NCBI RefSeq assembly: GCF_007625205.1
Contig: NZ_VMNI01000003.1
Location: 202,139-266,138 of the forward strand
Direction: 5' to 3'
Source: Denitromonas ohlonensis
GTDB taxonomy: Bacteria; Pseudomonadota; Gammaproteobacteria; Burkholderiales; Rhodocyclaceae
Length of the DNA stretch: 64,000 nt
The position numbers and the translations under genes are program-made. Positions within the stretch are counted from its first letter, which is position 1; every line of letters starts with the position of its first letter. The notes beneath the pieces are model-generated. The model ran no database searches. It had not been told where the DNA came from and saw only the letters and a list, made by a program, of their open reading frames with translations. This document shows positions 33,742 through 44,098 of this stretch, piece after piece.

Positions 33742-33768
33742 CCCGATTCGTTTCTTGCTCCGACGGCG

Positions 33769-34410
33769 TCAGTTCTGAGCGCCGGCCGGCTTTTCTTCCG
33801 TCGGATGGAAGACTTCCGGCGCGGCACCGCCCTTGTCGCTGCCGATATCCTGCTCCACGGCCGGCAGCGAGTGGGCAATCCCCTTGTGGCAGTCAATGCA
33901 GGTCTTGCCTTCGGAGAAGCCATCCTGGTGCATGCGTGTCGAACGACGCCCCTGGATCGAGTAGTCGAAATACTCGAAGTTGTGGCAGTTCCGGCACTCG
34001 CGCGAATCCGTCGCCTTCATCCGCGCCCATTCGTTCTGGGCCAGCTGCAGGCGCTTCCCATTGAACTTCTCGGGCGTATCGACCGTACCAAGGAAGTGAT
34101 GCCACAGTTCCTTGGAGGCCTGGATCTTGCGGATGATCTTGTGCGTCCAGTCTTTCGGCACATGACAATCCGGACACGTCGCTCGCACACCACTTCGGTT
34201 CGAGAAGTGGATCGTGTTGCGATATTCCTGATAGACGTTCGCTTCCATCTCGTGACAGGAGATGCAGAACGCCTCGCGGTTGGTCCATTCCATGGCGGTG
34301 TTGAAGCCGCCCCAGAACAGGATGCCCGCCACGAACACCAGCAACACCAGCCCGAGCCCGGCTCCGCGCAGGCGTCCCCAGAGGCCGCCCCTGTTATTGT
34401 CGTAGCTCAT
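33769..34410 (-). CDS. napC: NapC, tetraheme quinol dehydrogenase
   Basis: 213 aa. One N-terminal helix (about 17-36) anchors a periplasmic NapC/NirT domain with four heme sites: CISCH, CPDCH, CRNCH and CIDCH. It oxidises membrane quinol and passes electrons to NapB. It is last in napFDAGHBC. NapGH offers a second quinol route in the same operon. The start has AGGGAG upstream. Confidence 0.96.
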   Translation of the reverse strand: MSYDNNRGGLWGRLRGAGLGLVLLVFVAGILFWGGFNTAMEWTNREAFCISCHEMEANVYQEYRNTIHFSNRSGVRATCPDCHVPKDWTHKIIRKIQASKELWHHFLGTVDTPEKFNGKRLQLAQNEWARMKATDSRECRNCHNFEYFDYSIQGRRSTRMHQDGFSEGKTCIDCHKGIAHSLPAVEQDIGSDKGGAAPEVFHPTEEKPAGAQN

Positions 34411-34434
34411 ATCTAGCTCCCTTGAAGCGGTGGA

Positions 34435-34884
34435 TCAGCGCAAGCCTTCGGCTTTCTTGAAGGTGTTATCGACCAGGGTCGGTGCGTCGGTCTGCGGCAC
34501 GTGACACTGGCTGCAGAAGTAGCGCCGCGGCGAAATGTTCGACAACTCCTTGCCGTCGCGATCCTTGAAGTGCGTCAGGCTGACCTTGGTCGCGCCGGTT
34601 TCGCGGTAGCGCGTCCAGGAATGGCAGTCCATGCACTTGTTGAAGTTGATGCTGACTTCATAGCCCTCGACCTTGTGCGGAATCAACGGCGGTTGCTGGA
34701 CATAGTCCCGCGCTGTTGGCGCATGGTCCTTGGGTACGACATAGCCGCCCGGGTCCAGCTCTGGTGCGGCAACGTCCCGACCCCGAAGGGACTGAACGCT
34801 GTCAGCTGCCTGAACGCCGAGAGAAATGCCCAGGCTCATGGTTGCCAGCAAGGCGACTACGAGATTACGGGTCTTGTTTTTCAT
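34435..34884 (-). CDS. napB: NapB, diheme electron-transfer subunit
   Basis: 149 aa with a signal peptide (1-26). Two heme sites, CMDCH and CSQCH, and the conserved PPLIPHKVEGYEV segment with its ligand histidine. It donates electrons to NapA. The ATG at 34884 overlaps the napH stop (ATGA). Confidence 0.96.
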   Translation of the reverse strand: MKNKTRNLVVALLATMSLGISLGVQAADSVQSLRGRDVAAPELDPGGYVVPKDHAPTARDYVQQPPLIPHKVEGYEVSINFNKCMDCHSWTRYRETGATKVSLTHFKDRDGKELSNISPRRYFCSQCHVPQTDAPTLVDNTFKKAEGLR

Positions 34885-35804
34885 GACTCGCTCCTATCGA
34901 ATCGGGTGGTCAATCTAAATACATCCTTGCCGCAAACGTCGATACAACGCCCACAGCTGGTACAGTCTTTGTCAAGAATCAATGGGTGGTCCTGCGCCAC
35001 CGCCTTCAATGCTGGCCGGATCACCTGCGGTTCCGGACAAACAGCAAAACAGTCCATGCAATCGTCGCACCCGGAGCGCTTGTCTGCCGTGACCCGAATC
35101 AACGCCGCCGAGTTCAGCACACCGTAGAACGCGCCCATGGGGCACACATGGCCACACCAGCCACGGCTGGCGAACAGTAAATCGTAGAGAAACACGCTCA
35201 GCACGATGCCCCAGGACAGACCGAATCCGAAGATCAGTCCGCGATGCAACATCGACACCGGATTGACCCATTCCCAGGCAATGCTCCCGGTCAGCGCCGA
35301 GGCCAGCACGGTCAAACCCAGCAGCCAGTAGCGCGTGTACTCGCTCGGCACCTTGCCGCCCTTGATGCCCAGACGCCGCCGCAACCAGGCCGCCGCGTCG
35401 GTCACCATATTTACCGGGCACACCCAGGAACAGAACAGCCGACCGCCAAGCAGCAGATAAAACGCCGCCACAATGCCGCCGCCCAGCAAGGCTTCCTTGT
35501 ACGGCACCTGCCCCGCGGCAATCGATTGCAGCAACAGATAGGGATCGGTCAGCGGCAACACCCCAAGGGTGAGACTTGATGACAGATTGCCTTTGACAAT
35601 CCAGAGACCAAACCACGGCCCGAACATGAACAGCGCCAGAATGCCCAACTGCGAAAGTCGGCGCAGCAACAACCACTTGTGCGCCCGCAGCCAGCCCTTG
35701 ACCTTGACGGCATCAGCGCCCGGGCGCGTCATCACCGATGCACGCGACGCGGACTCGGCCGAAGCCGGCGGCACCGCCGCAGGCGTATGGCTCGCCGTAT
35801 TCAT
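34881..35804 (-). CDS. napH: NapH, membrane iron-sulfur protein
   Basis: 307 aa from the ATG at 35804, which overlaps the napG stop (ATGA); a GTG three codons earlier is an alternative. Four helices, the two motifs FCSWVCPVNMV and WCGHVCPMGAF, and C-terminal ferredoxin clusters CDDCMDCFAVCP and CTSCGRCIDVCG. It forms a quinol dehydrogenase with NapG. It is a paralogue of NosH in this window. Confidence 0.95.
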   Translation of the reverse strand: MNTASHTPAAVPPASAESASRASVMTRPGADAVKVKGWLRAHKWLLLRRLSQLGILALFMFGPWFGLWIVKGNLSSSLTLGVLPLTDPYLLLQSIAAGQVPYKEALLGGGIVAAFYLLLGGRLFCSWVCPVNMVTDAAAWLRRRLGIKGGKVPSEYTRYWLLGLTVLASALTGSIAWEWVNPVSMLHRGLIFGFGLSWGIVLSVFLYDLLFASRGWCGHVCPMGAFYGVLNSAALIRVTADKRSGCDDCMDCFAVCPEPQVIRPALKAVAQDHPLILDKDCTSCGRCIDVCGKDVFRLTTRFDRSES

Positions 35805-36661
35805 GGCTTCCACCCCGAATCAATGCCGCCCGGCTTGACCGGCGCGTCAGACGGCGGCACATACCCCGGTGCCACACGCGTATCGCCGTACTTACGATCC
35901 TCCAGGCCCCGCATCGGCAACTGGTGCTGCTCGCCGATCAGGGAGCCGCCAGCGGCCTCCTTCTCGACCCAGCCCTTACGGTAGTGCTCGGCCGACTTGC
36001 CCTGCGCCAGCTTGTGCGGCAAGACCTTGATCGCTGCCTCCGGCAACACGCAGGAATGCTCGCACTTGCCACAGCCGGTGCAGTGCTCCGAATGGACCGT
36101 CGGCAACAACATCGCATGCCGGTCAGAGCGGGGGTTGTGCACCAACTCCAGCGTGATGGCCTGATCGATGACCGGGCAAACGCGATAGCACACATCGCAA
36201 CGCAGACCGAGGAAGTTAAGACAGGTTTCCTGGTCAATCAGCACCGCCAGCCCCATGCGCGCCTTGCCAATGTCGGTGAGCTCACGATCAAGCGCGCCGG
36301 TCGGACAGGCTTTGACACAGGGAATGTCATCGCACATTTCGCAGGGCACTTTGCGCCCTTCGAAAAACGGCGTGCCCGTTGCTACGTTATCGCCCAACTC
36401 GGAGAGCTTCAACGTGTCAAAAGGACAATCCCGCACACATAGCCCACAACGCACACAGGCCGCCAGAAAATCCTGCTCTGGCAGCGCGCCAGGTGGCCGG
36501 ATGGCCTCCGCCGGACGGGCGGAGGCTTCCGCGCCGTAGAGTCCGACGCCCAGGGCCAACATGCACGCCCCACCTGCCGCACCGGCCATTTCCTTGAGGA
36601 AACGGCGGCGCGCCTGGCTGGACTTGCTGTTCGCGGATGGACGAGTGTTTTGCGTGCTCAT
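35801..36661 (-). CDS. napG: NapG, Tat-exported ferredoxin-type protein
   Basis: 286 aa. Tat signal ARRRFLKEMAG, then four iron-sulfur motifs: CVRCGLCVRDCP, CEMCDDIPCVKACP, CDVCYRVCP and CTGCGKCEHSC. Periplasmic partner of NapH. It follows napA after a 74-base gap. Confidence 0.95.
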   Translation of the reverse strand: MSTQNTRPSANSKSSQARRRFLKEMAGAAGGACMLALGVGLYGAEASARPAEAIRPPGALPEQDFLAACVRCGLCVRDCPFDTLKLSELGDNVATGTPFFEGRKVPCEMCDDIPCVKACPTGALDRELTDIGKARMGLAVLIDQETCLNFLGLRCDVCYRVCPVIDQAITLELVHNPRSDRHAMLLPTVHSEHCTGCGKCEHSCVLPEAAIKVLPHKLAQGKSAEHYRKGWVEKEAAGGSLIGEQHQLPMRGLEDRKYGDTRVAPGYVPPSDAPVKPGGIDSGWKP

Positions 36662-36735
36662 GGTGTGCGGCGTCTCGTGCGAGGCGATGAACTGCCCCGC
36701 ACGCGACTGCCCTCATTCACTCAGATGGGTCGATA

Positions 36736-39279
36736 TCAGGCTTTGGTGACCTTGACTGCGCACTTCTTGAAGTCCGTCTCTTTCGAGATCGGGCAGGTCG
36801 CATCGAGCGTCAGCTTGTTCACCAGGCGGCCTTCGTCGAAGAAGGGCACGAAGATCAGCCCAACCGGTGGCTTGTTGCGGCCACGGGTTTCGAGCTGCGC
36901 CACCATGTCACCCCGGCGAGAGGCCACTTTGACCTTCATGCCACGCTGCAGGCCACGCCGTGCGGCGTCGTCCGGATGCATGAAGACTTGCGCCTCCGGC
37001 ACCGAACGGTGCAACTCCGGCACCCGGCGGGTCATCGACCCGGTGTGCCAGTGTTCCAGCACGCGGCCCGTGCAGAGCCACATGTCGTAGTCGGCGTCCG
37101 GCATCTCGGGGGGATCTTCGTAGGGCAGCGCAAAGATGACCGCGCGCTTGTCCTTGTGACCATAGAACTGAACGTCGGAGCCCTTCTCGACATACGGGTC
37201 GTAACCCTCGCGGAAGCGCCACAACGTTTCCTTGCCATCGACCACCGGCCAGCGCAGACCACGCGCCTTGTGATAGGTGTCGAAGTCGGCCAGGTCGTGA
37301 CCATGGCCACGGCCGAAAGCGGCGTACTCTTCAAACAGACCTTTCTGCAGGTAGTAGCCCAATGCCTTGGACTCGTCGTTCATGTAGCCCTTCCACGCGT
37401 GATCGTTGGCCTTGGCGACTTCCGACATCGGGAACTTGTTGACCTGACCGTTGGCGTAGAGCACGTCGTACAAGGTCTTGCCCTTGTATTCCGGCATTTT
37501 GGCGATCATCTCGGCCGGCCACACTTCCTCGACCTTGAAGCGCTTCGAGAACTCGATGTACTGCCACAGATCGGACGTTGCCTCACCCGGAGGCGCAACC
37601 TGCTGACGCCAGAACTGAGTGCGACGCTCGGCGTTACCGTAAGCGCCTTCTTTCTCGGTCCACATCGCGGTCGGCAGAATCAGGTCGGCCGACAGGGCGG
37701 AGACGGTCGGGTAGCAATCCGACACCACCACGAAGGCCTTCTCGTTACGCCATCCCGGATAGATTTCGTCGTTGATGTTCGGACCGGCCTGCATGTTGTT
37801 GGTGGTCGAGGTCCAGTAGCAGCTGATCTTGCCATCCTTGAGCATGCGGCTCTGGAGCACGGCGTGGAAACCGATCTTGCCGTTGAGCAGTCCCTCGGGC
37901 AGCTTCCAGATCTTCTCGGACGTGGCGCGGTGCGCCGGATTCATGACCACCAGGTCGGCCGGCAGACGGTGCGCGAAGGTGCCCACTTCGCGCGCCGTGC
38001 CGCACGCGGACGGCTGGCCGGTCAGCGAGAACGGACCCGACCCCGGCGTGGAGATCTTGCCGGTCAGCAGGTGGATGTTGTAGATCATGTTATTCGCCCA
38101 GGTCCCGCGGGTGTGCTGGTTGAAACCCATGGTCCAGAACGAAACAACCTTCTTGCTCGGGTCGGCATACAACTGAGCGAGCTTCTCGAGACGCTCGGCC
38201 GGCACGCCGGAGAGCTTGGCAGTCTTCTCGAGGGTGTAGTCGGCCACAAACGCGGCGTATTCCTCGAAGCTGATCGGTGCAGCGCCGCCCACCTTGCTGG
38301 AATTCTTGGCGTTCTTTTCGCGCTCGTCGGTCGGGCGCAGGCCGTAGCCGATATCGTCGTTGCCTTTCTTGAAATTGACGTGCTTCTGCACGAACTCAAG
38401 ATTCACGGCCTTGTTCTGAATGATGTAGTTGGCGATGTAGTTGAGGATCGCCAGGTCGGTCTGCGGCGTGAAGATCATGCCGTTGTCAGCCAACTCAAAG
38501 GAGCGGTGCTCGAAGGTCGAGAGCACATGCACTTCGCTGCCCTTGTGGGTCAGACGACGGTCGGTCAGACGCGACCACAGGATCGGGTGCATCTCGGCCA
38601 TGTTCGAACCCCACAGCACGAAGGCGTCGGCGTTCTCGATGTCGTCATAGCACCCCATCGGCTCGTCGATGCCGAAGGTGCGGATGAAGCCGGCCACGGC
38701 CGAGGCCATGCAATGGCGCGCGTTCGGGTCGATGTTGTTGGAGCGGAAGCCGGCCTTCCAAAGCTTGGCGGCGGCATAGCCTTCCCACACCGTCCACTGG
38801 CCGGAGCCGAACATGGCGATGCTGGAGGTGATCTGATCGGCCGGCTTGCCGGCGTTGGCCTTCAGGTCGGCAGCGATCGCTGCTTTCCACTTCTCGGCCA
38901 TGATGTCGTAGGCCTGATCCCAAGAGATTGGCGTGAACTCGCCGTTCTTGTTGTACTTGCCGTCCTTCATGCGAAGCAGCGGCTTGGTCAGGCGGTCTTC
39001 GCCGTACATGATCTTGGACAGGAAGTAGCCCTTGATGCAGTTCAGGCCCCGGTTCACCGGCGCATCCGGGTCACCCTGGGTCGCCACCACGCGACCTTTC
39101 TGCACGCCCACCAGCACCGAACAGCCGGTGCCGCAGAAGCGACAGGCTGCCTTGTCCCAGCGAACATCGGTATCCGTCGCGTTGGCCGCCTGTGCCGTGA
39201 CAGGCAGGCTGATCCCCGCTGTTGCCGCAGCCGCCGCAACGGCATTGGCCTTGATGAAACCACGTCGATCCATAGTCAT
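36736..39279 (-). CDS. napA: NapA, periplasmic nitrate reductase catalytic subunit
   Basis: 847 aa. Tat signal [11 protein letters not shown], [4Fe-4S] motif [13 protein letters not shown], and the Mo-ligand cysteine in [13 protein letters not shown]. The C-terminal molybdopterin-binding domain contains [20 protein letters not shown]. It reduces nitrate to nitrite in the periplasm. The ATG at 39279 is six bases from GGAGG, so MTMDRRGF is the start; the second ATG at 39273 is an alternative. An earlier in-frame start at 39327 overlaps napD and was rejected. Confidence 0.97.
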   Translation of the reverse strand: MTMDRRGFIKANAVAAAAATAGISLPVTAQAANATDTDVRWDKAACRFCGTGCSVLVGVQKGRVVATQGDPDAPVNRGLNCIKGYFLSKIMYGEDRLTKPLLRMKDGKYNKNGEFTPISWDQAYDIMAEKWKAAIAADLKANAGKPADQITSSIAMFGSGQWTVWEGYAAAKLWKAGFRSNNIDPNARHCMASAVAGFIRTFGIDEPMGCYDDIENADAFVLWGSNMAEMHPILWSRLTDRRLTHKGSEVHVLSTFEHRSFELADNGMIFTPQTDLAILNYIANYIIQNKAVNLEFVQKHVNFKKGNDDIGYGLRPTDEREKNAKNSSKVGGAAPISFEEYAAFVADYTLEKTAKLSGVPAERLEKLAQLYADPSKKVVSFWTMGFNQHTRGTWANNMIYNIHLLTGKISTPGSGPFSLTGQPSACGTAREVGTFAHRLPADLVVMNPAHRATSEKIWKLPEGLLNGKIGFHAVLQSRMLKDGKISCYWTSTTNNMQAGPNINDEIYPGWRNEKAFVVVSDCYPTVSALSADLILPTAMWTEKEGAYGNAERRTQFWRQQVAPPGEATSDLWQYIEFSKRFKVEEVWPAEMIAKMPEYKGKTLYDVLYANGQVNKFPMSEVAKANDHAWKGYMNDESKALGYYLQKGLFEEYAAFGRGHGHDLADFDTYHKARGLRWPVVDGKETLWRFREGYDPYVEKGSDVQFYGHKDKRAVIFALPYEDPPEMPDADYDMWLCTGRVLEHWHTGSMTRRVPELHRSVPEAQVFMHPDDAARRGLQRGMKVKVASRRGDMVAQLETRGRNKPPVGLIFVPFFDEGRLVNKLTLDATCPISKETDFKKCAVKVTKA

Positions 39280-39280
39280 T

Positions 39281-39541
39281 TCACGCCTCCTGTTCCTGCA
39301 ATTCGAGACCTTCATCGGTATATTCATATGCCATCGTCACCCCGAGCACCATCTTGTTCAGGTTGACTGCCAGAATGGAATCCATTGTTGAATAGCCTTC
39401 GCCGTCCTCCACGGTCACGATCAAGCGACCCTGGTCTGGCGCAGTGCCATGCACTTCAACACCGGGAATTTCCAGTAGCGCCTCAGTCAGCGCCCGGATG
39501 TGTTCGGGGCTGACCCGAACCACAAGACTTGCGATTTTCAT
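39281..39541 (-). CDS. napD: NapD, NapA-specific chaperone
   Basis: 86 aa with the NapD fold pattern ([49 protein letters not shown]). It binds the NapA Tat signal and guards its export. The ATG at 39541 overlaps the napF stop (ATGA). A longer frame from 39619 was rejected, as it covers napF. Confidence 0.94.
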   Translation of the reverse strand: MKIASLVVRVSPEHIRALTEALLEIPGVEVHGTAPDQGRLIVTVEDGEGYSTMDSILAVNLNKMVLGVTMAYEYTDEGLELQEQEA

Positions 39542-40035
39542 CTTTGACTCTCCATCGGGTTGCTGACGGCAATGGCGCCGACAGGGCATGGCGCTACGCA
39601 AGCGCCACAACCGGTGCATGTGCCTTCGTTCATTTCCGGGCGGGAAATACCGCCCAGGGCGGGCCGGAAACGAATGGCGCCGGCCTCGCAGTTCTCACCA
39701 CAAATCCGGCACTCCACGCCCTTTCGGGCCACACAGGTTTCCCCGAGGTGCGCCTTCATTGCCCACGCCGGGGCACCCGCTTCACGCCGGATTGCGCCGG
39801 TTTCGCAGGCCGCGGCGCAATCGCCGCAAAAGGTGCACTCGCCAAGGGAAAAGTCGATCGTGGGATAGCCGCCGTCACCCACACGCACTACCCGAGTCGG
39901 GCAGGCAGTCACGCAATCATCGCAGCGCGAACACAGTTGGATGAAATCTGCCTCCGCCAGCGCCCAAGGGGGGCGAGGCTCAGCAGCAACTTGGCGGAAA
40001 CGGCCGCGGAGAAATCCGCGACGGGCGACATCCAT
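39538..40035 (-). CDS. napF: NapF, cytoplasmic iron-sulfur protein
   Basis: 165 aa with four cysteine clusters: CSRCDDCVTACP, CTFCGDCAAACE, CRICGENCE and CTGCGACVAPCP. The N-terminus MDVARRGFLRGRF is typical of NapF, which helps supply iron-sulfur clusters to NapA. First gene of the nap operon; the ribosome site is poor, and a small palindrome sits just upstream of the ATG. Confidence 0.93.
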   Translation of the reverse strand: MDVARRGFLRGRFRQVAAEPRPPWALAEADFIQLCSRCDDCVTACPTRVVRVGDGGYPTIDFSLGECTFCGDCAAACETGAIRREAGAPAWAMKAHLGETCVARKGVECRICGENCEAGAIRFRPALGGISRPEMNEGTCTGCGACVAPCPVGAIAVSNPMESQR

Positions 40036-40036
40036 C

Positions 40037-40049
40037 GGACTTAAAGTCC
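40037..40049. repeat. 13-bp palindrome at napF start
   Basis: GGACTTTAAGTCC is perfectly symmetric about its central base and lies one base before the napF ATG, in the place of the ribosome site. It could be a protein-binding site or simply chance. Confidence 0.35.
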
Positions 40050-40070
40050 CTAAAAACCGTGTGGGTTCTT

Positions 40071-40112
40071 ATTGGACACCCGCGAACAACCGTTTGACTT
40101 GATTGCGATCAA
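40071..40112 (-). promoter_or_regulatory. FNR/DNR-type promoter of the nap operon
   Basis: A perfect TTGAT-N4-ATCAA box (TTGATTGCGATCAA) spans 40099-40112. A -10-like TCCAAT (minus strand, 40071-40076) is placed exactly for a class II site centred at -41.5, giving a start near 40064, about 29 bases before the napF ATG. Anaerobic activation is the natural reading. Confidence 0.85.
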
Positions 40113-40144
40113 ACTAGGCCGGAATGTCTGATCTGACGTGCACG

Positions 40145-41554
40145 TCAGCCGGTGACGGGGCTCACGGCCTGCCGATGCGCCGGCGCATCGAACCAGCGCA
40201 ATAGCAGACGGTAGATGTCGAGGTCGAAAGAGTAACGAGCCGCGGGCAAGGCAGCGCGGGCTTCTTCGTCAGTCGCGCCCGTCGACAGATAACACCAGGC
40301 ATCGAGCAAGTGCCAGGCGCTCAGGCCGGTCGCCGGGTCGTGCTCATGGAGCAGTACCGGTCCGGCCCACGGCCATGGCTTGAGCCCCTTGCCGGTCAAC
40401 GCGCCGAGCAGACGCGCGTCGTGCTGCTCCGGGGTTTCCTTGCCGGCACAGACGCCGGCGCAACGCTTCATCTGATGCGCCATGCAGGCGCCATTGCGAC
40501 CACTGTCGAGGCCGAGCCGGCGCGGGCAGAGCTGATACAGATACGCCAGCTCTCGGAGCAGGTTGTCCGCCTCCTTGCGGGTACGGAAGGCCCCATGCAC
40601 GCCCTCCCAGGCACGCGGATCGCCCTCGGCGAGGGGCACGCGTTCGAGCACCGTGGCCTTTCGCTTGTTGCTGGGCAGGATGCGCAGACCGAACACCTCG
40701 TCGTTCTTGCGCAGCTGCCGGTTGTGCAGCGGCGTGTCGTGCTTGACCAGACAGGCCTCCAGCAACAACGCCCCCAGCTCGCCGGCGGTCTGCTCCCACT
40801 CCACCCGCCGCACTTGCCGCGCGAGTTCCGCCTCCTTGCCACTGAGCCGGGTGGCGGCGAAATGCGACATCACGCGGGTGCGCATGCGCTTGCTCTTGCC
40901 GATGTAGAGCGGCAGATCGTTTTCGCCGTAAAAGAAATACACCCCGGGGCTGTCCGGAATGCCTTCCAGCACCCCCTCGGGCAGGCCCGGCGGCCGCGCG
41001 GGCTGTTTCATGGCGCGCGCCACGGCGTTCTCCAGCGTTTCGGCCGGGAAGGCGTTGCGGACCTGGTCGAGAAACTGGCACAACACTTCAGTGTCGCCCA
41101 TGGCGCGATGGCGGGCGGTGCAGACCAGCCCGTGGCGCTCGATCAGGGCGTCGAGCCCGTGGCGATGATGCTGCGGATACAGAGCGCGGGAGAGTTTGAC
41201 GGTGCACAGCACCGCGGCATCAAAGGGTTTGTCGAGTGCGGCGAAGGCGGTCTTGAGGAAGCCGTAGTCGAAACGGGCGTTGTGGGCCACAAACACGGCA
41301 TCGTCCAGCAAGGCGAGGACGGTGTCGGCAAGCTCGGAAAACTCGGGCGCATCGGCCACCATCGCATCGGTAATGCCAGTGAAGCTCTGGATCATGCCCG
41401 GAATGTGCACCCCGGGCCGCACCAGCGAACTCCAGCGCTCAAGCTCGCGACCGTCTTCGAGCAGGACGATGGCGATTTCGGTGATCCGGTCGCGTACCGG
41501 ATGGGCTCCGGTGGTTTCCAGATCGACCACGGCCAGTCGATGCGGCAGCGTCAA
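40145..41554 (-). CDS. DEDDh 3'-5' exonuclease fused to GIY-YIG nuclease domain
   Basis: 469 aa. The N-terminal exonuclease domain, like the DNA polymerase III epsilon subunit, has D11/E13 (VVDLETTG), HNARFDYGF and HRAMGDTEVLC. A UvrC/Cho-like GIY-YIG domain follows near 195-280 (GVYFFYGENDLPLYIGKSK), then a C-terminal part with a cysteine set (CPRRLGLD, CMAHQMKRCAGVC). Proteins of this fusion are known in proteobacteria and probably act in DNA repair. It ends 109 bases upstream of the nap promoter region and is independent of nap. Confidence 0.9.
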   Translation of the reverse strand: MTLPHRLAVVDLETTGAHPVRDRITEIAIVLLEDGRELERWSSLVRPGVHIPGMIQSFTGITDAMVADAPEFSELADTVLALLDDAVFVAHNARFDYGFLKTAFAALDKPFDAAVLCTVKLSRALYPQHHRHGLDALIERHGLVCTARHRAMGDTEVLCQFLDQVRNAFPAETLENAVARAMKQPARPPGLPEGVLEGIPDSPGVYFFYGENDLPLYIGKSKRMRTRVMSHFAATRLSGKEAELARQVRRVEWEQTAGELGALLLEACLVKHDTPLHNRQLRKNDEVFGLRILPSNKRKATVLERVPLAEGDPRAWEGVHGAFRTRKEADNLLRELAYLYQLCPRRLGLDSGRNGACMAHQMKRCAGVCAGKETPEQHDARLLGALTGKGLKPWPWAGPVLLHEHDPATGLSAWHLLDAWCYLSTGATDEEARAALPAARYSFDLDIYRLLLRWFDAPAHRQAVSPVTG

Positions 41555-41602
41555 GGCATCAGGTGGCGCGTTGCGCGGCCACCCTCAAAAACACGTGAGG
41601 CA

Positions 41603-41788
41603 TCAGTCCGTCTGATAGTAGTACGGCTTGCTCGGCACACTGGCTTCGCTGTTGCGCGCGCGGGCGTCGGCGTCCTGCGGCTTGTCCCACCACAGGGCGC
41701 GACCGGCTTGCTGCTCTTTCTTCTCTTGCGGGTGATTGGCCATCCACTCGCGCATGAATTTGGTGTGCTCGGATTCGTACAGTGCCAT
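41603..41788 (-). CDS. DUF3460 family small protein
   Basis: 61 aa: MALYESEHTKFMREW, then MANHPQEKKEQQAGRALWWD and a C-terminal PYYYQTD. This is the DUF3460 pattern, which I know from betaproteobacteria only; function unknown. The ATG at 41788 has a good AGGAG site; a longer in-frame start at 41824 does not. Confidence 0.85.
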   Translation of the reverse strand: MALYESEHTKFMREWMANHPQEKKEQQAGRALWWDKPQDADARARNSEASVPSKPYYYQTD

Positions 41789-41847
41789 TGCTTTCTCCTG
41801 ATTCAGCGACGCGATTCTAGGCAAGTCGCCGCCAATGCGCCAGCCAT

Positions 41848-44043
41848 TCAGCGGCGCTGATCACTCTTTAGCCGCGAAACCCGGGTCACCGATTGTTGTA
41901 CCCGCACCGCCCGGATCACCCGCGCCAGGTGCACCCGGTTCTCGACTTCAAGGACGAACTGCAAGGCAGTGTAAGGCGCCTGCTCCACATCCATGGTGAC
42001 ATTGAGGATGTTGGCGTTGGCGTCGGCGATCGCCGCCGCCACCTTGGCCAGCACCCCGCGATTGTCGATAGTCAGCACCCGGATCGTGGCCTCGAACAAT
42101 CGCCCTTCCGCCGGCTCCCAACCGACGTCAATCCAGCGCCCGCGGTCGCCGCGACGGCGAGCCACCACCGGGCAGTCGTCGGTGTGCACCTCCAGACCCT
42201 GGCCCTTGCGGATGGTGGCGATGATGTCATCGCCCGGAATCGGGTGGCAGCACTTGGCCAGCTGCACCGCCGTGCCCTCGCTGCCACGGATCAACACCGC
42301 GCCCAAGGGTTTGGGCTTGATTACGTCGGGTCGGCCGGACTCCTGGTCCTGCGCCTCGGCCACCCGTCGCGCGACGATCACCGGCAGGCGCTTGCCCAGA
42401 CCGATATCGGCAAAAATCTCGCGGCGATCGCGTACGCCCGCATCGCCCAGGAAGCGGTCCCAGGCAAACACGCTGATCTGTCCCAGCGTCAGCCCGTGCT
42501 CGCGCAGCGCCTGGTTGAGCAGTCGCTCGCCCAGCGCCACCGCTTCGTCATGCTGCGCCGATTTGAGGAAATGCCGGATCTGCGCCCGTGCCTTGCCAGT
42601 GCGCACATAGCTCAACCAGGCCGGGTTGGGGCTGGCATGGGCGGCGGTAATCACCTCCACCTGATCGCCATTGCGCAGCTCGGTGCGCAGCGGCACCAGA
42701 TCGCCATTGACCCGGCAGGCCACGCAACGATTGCCAATGTCGGTATGCACCGCGTAGGCGAAATCGACCGGTGTCGCGCCGCGCTGCAAGGACAGGATGC
42801 GTCCCTTGGGCGTGAAGGCATACACCTCGCTCGGAAAGAGGTCGATCTTGACGTGCTCGAGGAACTCGGTCGCCTCGGCCGACGCCGACTGCAGGTCGAT
42901 CAGCGACTGTAGCCACGAGTGCGTGCGCTGATGCAGCTCCGACAGGCTGGATTCATCATCCTTGTACAACCAGTGCGAGGCCACGCCCGACTCGGCCACA
43001 TGGTGCATCGCGCGGGTGCGCACCTGCACCTCCACCGGCGTGCCATACGGCCCGATCAAGGTGGTGTGCAGCGACTGATAGCCGTTGGCCTTGGGGATCG
43101 CGATGTAGTCCTTGAACTTGCCTGGCACCGGCTTGTACAAGGCATGCAGCGAACCGATGGTCAGATAGCATGAGGGCACATCGGGCACGATCACCCGGAA
43201 GCCGTAGATATCGAGCACCTGCGAGAAAGACAGGCGCTTCTCGATCATCTTGCGATAGATGCCGTAAAGGTGCTTTTCGCGGCCCTGAATCTCCGCCGAA
43301 ATCCCCCATTGCGGCAGACGCGCCTCCAGCGCGGTGAGCACCTTGCCCACCACCTCGCGACGATTGCCGCGCGCCGCCTTGATCGCCTTGGCCAGCACCT
43401 GGTAGCGCAGCGGGTGCTTGTGCATGAACGACAGTTCCTGCAACTCGCGGTACAGGCCGTTCAGGCCCAGCCGGTTGGCGATCGGCGCGTAGATTTCGAG
43501 GGTTTCGCTGGCAATGCGGCGACGCTTGGCCGGGCGGACGAAGTCCAGCGTACGCATGTTGTGCAGGCGGTCGGCCAGCTTGATCAGGATGACCCGCAGA
43601 TCGGTGGCCATCGCCAGCAGCATCTTGCGGAAGTTTTCCGCCTGCGCCTCTTCCTGGGATCGGAACTCGATCTTGTCGAGCTTGGACAGGCCATCGACCA
43701 GTTCAGCGGTCACCCGGCCGAAGCGCTCGGTGATTTCCGCTTTGGTGACGGAGGTGTCCTCCATCACGTCGTGCAGCAAGGCCGCCGTCAGTGCCTGCGC
43801 GTCGAGATTCCACTCGGCGACCAGTTCAGTGACCGCCACCGGATGGGTGATGTAGGGCTCGCCGCTGATGCGGTACTGCCCGGTGTGGGCGGCGGCCGAA
43901 AAATGGTAGGCCGCCTCAACGCGACCGACATCTTCAGGCCGCAGATAGGTACTGATTTTTGCCTTCAGCCGCTCGAAATCCAGCGTCGGAACGCTGGACA
44001 CGGGCGGGCCAAAAGGCATCGGGACCGGGCGGCCGACATCCAT
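41848..44043 (-). CDS. spoT: SpoT/RelA-type (p)ppGpp hydrolase/synthetase
   Basis: 731 aa. HD hydrolase domain with HDVMEDT (about 90), synthetase domain (IYGFRVIV, PKANGYQSLHTTL, EVQVRT), TGS domain (VYAFTPKGRILSLQRGATPV, about 405-470), zinc-finger/helical region and a C-terminal ACT domain. The hydrolase motif is intact, so degradation of ppGpp is expected; synthesis is also likely. It lies downstream of rpoZ and gmk in the conserved order. Confidence 0.95.
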   Translation of the reverse strand: MDVGRPVPMPFGPPVSSVPTLDFERLKAKISTYLRPEDVGRVEAAYHFSAAAHTGQYRISGEPYITHPVAVTELVAEWNLDAQALTAALLHDVMEDTSVTKAEITERFGRVTAELVDGLSKLDKIEFRSQEEAQAENFRKMLLAMATDLRVILIKLADRLHNMRTLDFVRPAKRRRIASETLEIYAPIANRLGLNGLYRELQELSFMHKHPLRYQVLAKAIKAARGNRREVVGKVLTALEARLPQWGISAEIQGREKHLYGIYRKMIEKRLSFSQVLDIYGFRVIVPDVPSCYLTIGSLHALYKPVPGKFKDYIAIPKANGYQSLHTTLIGPYGTPVEVQVRTRAMHHVAESGVASHWLYKDDESSLSELHQRTHSWLQSLIDLQSASAEATEFLEHVKIDLFPSEVYAFTPKGRILSLQRGATPVDFAYAVHTDIGNRCVACRVNGDLVPLRTELRNGDQVEVITAAHASPNPAWLSYVRTGKARAQIRHFLKSAQHDEAVALGERLLNQALREHGLTLGQISVFAWDRFLGDAGVRDRREIFADIGLGKRLPVIVARRVAEAQDQESGRPDVIKPKPLGAVLIRGSEGTAVQLAKCCHPIPGDDIIATIRKGQGLEVHTDDCPVVARRRGDRGRWIDVGWEPAEGRLFEATIRVLTIDNRGVLAKVAAAIADANANILNVTMDVEQAPYTALQFVLEVENRVHLARVIRAVRVQQSVTRVSRLKSDQRR

Positions 44044-44098
44044 AAAAGACCTGATCTGCTCAGTTCAGATGCCGGCGCCGCGGTGCGTCATCGCACGC

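Noticed and set aside
36976..39366. Open frame antisense to napA
   Set aside because: Shadow of napA with low-complexity translation.
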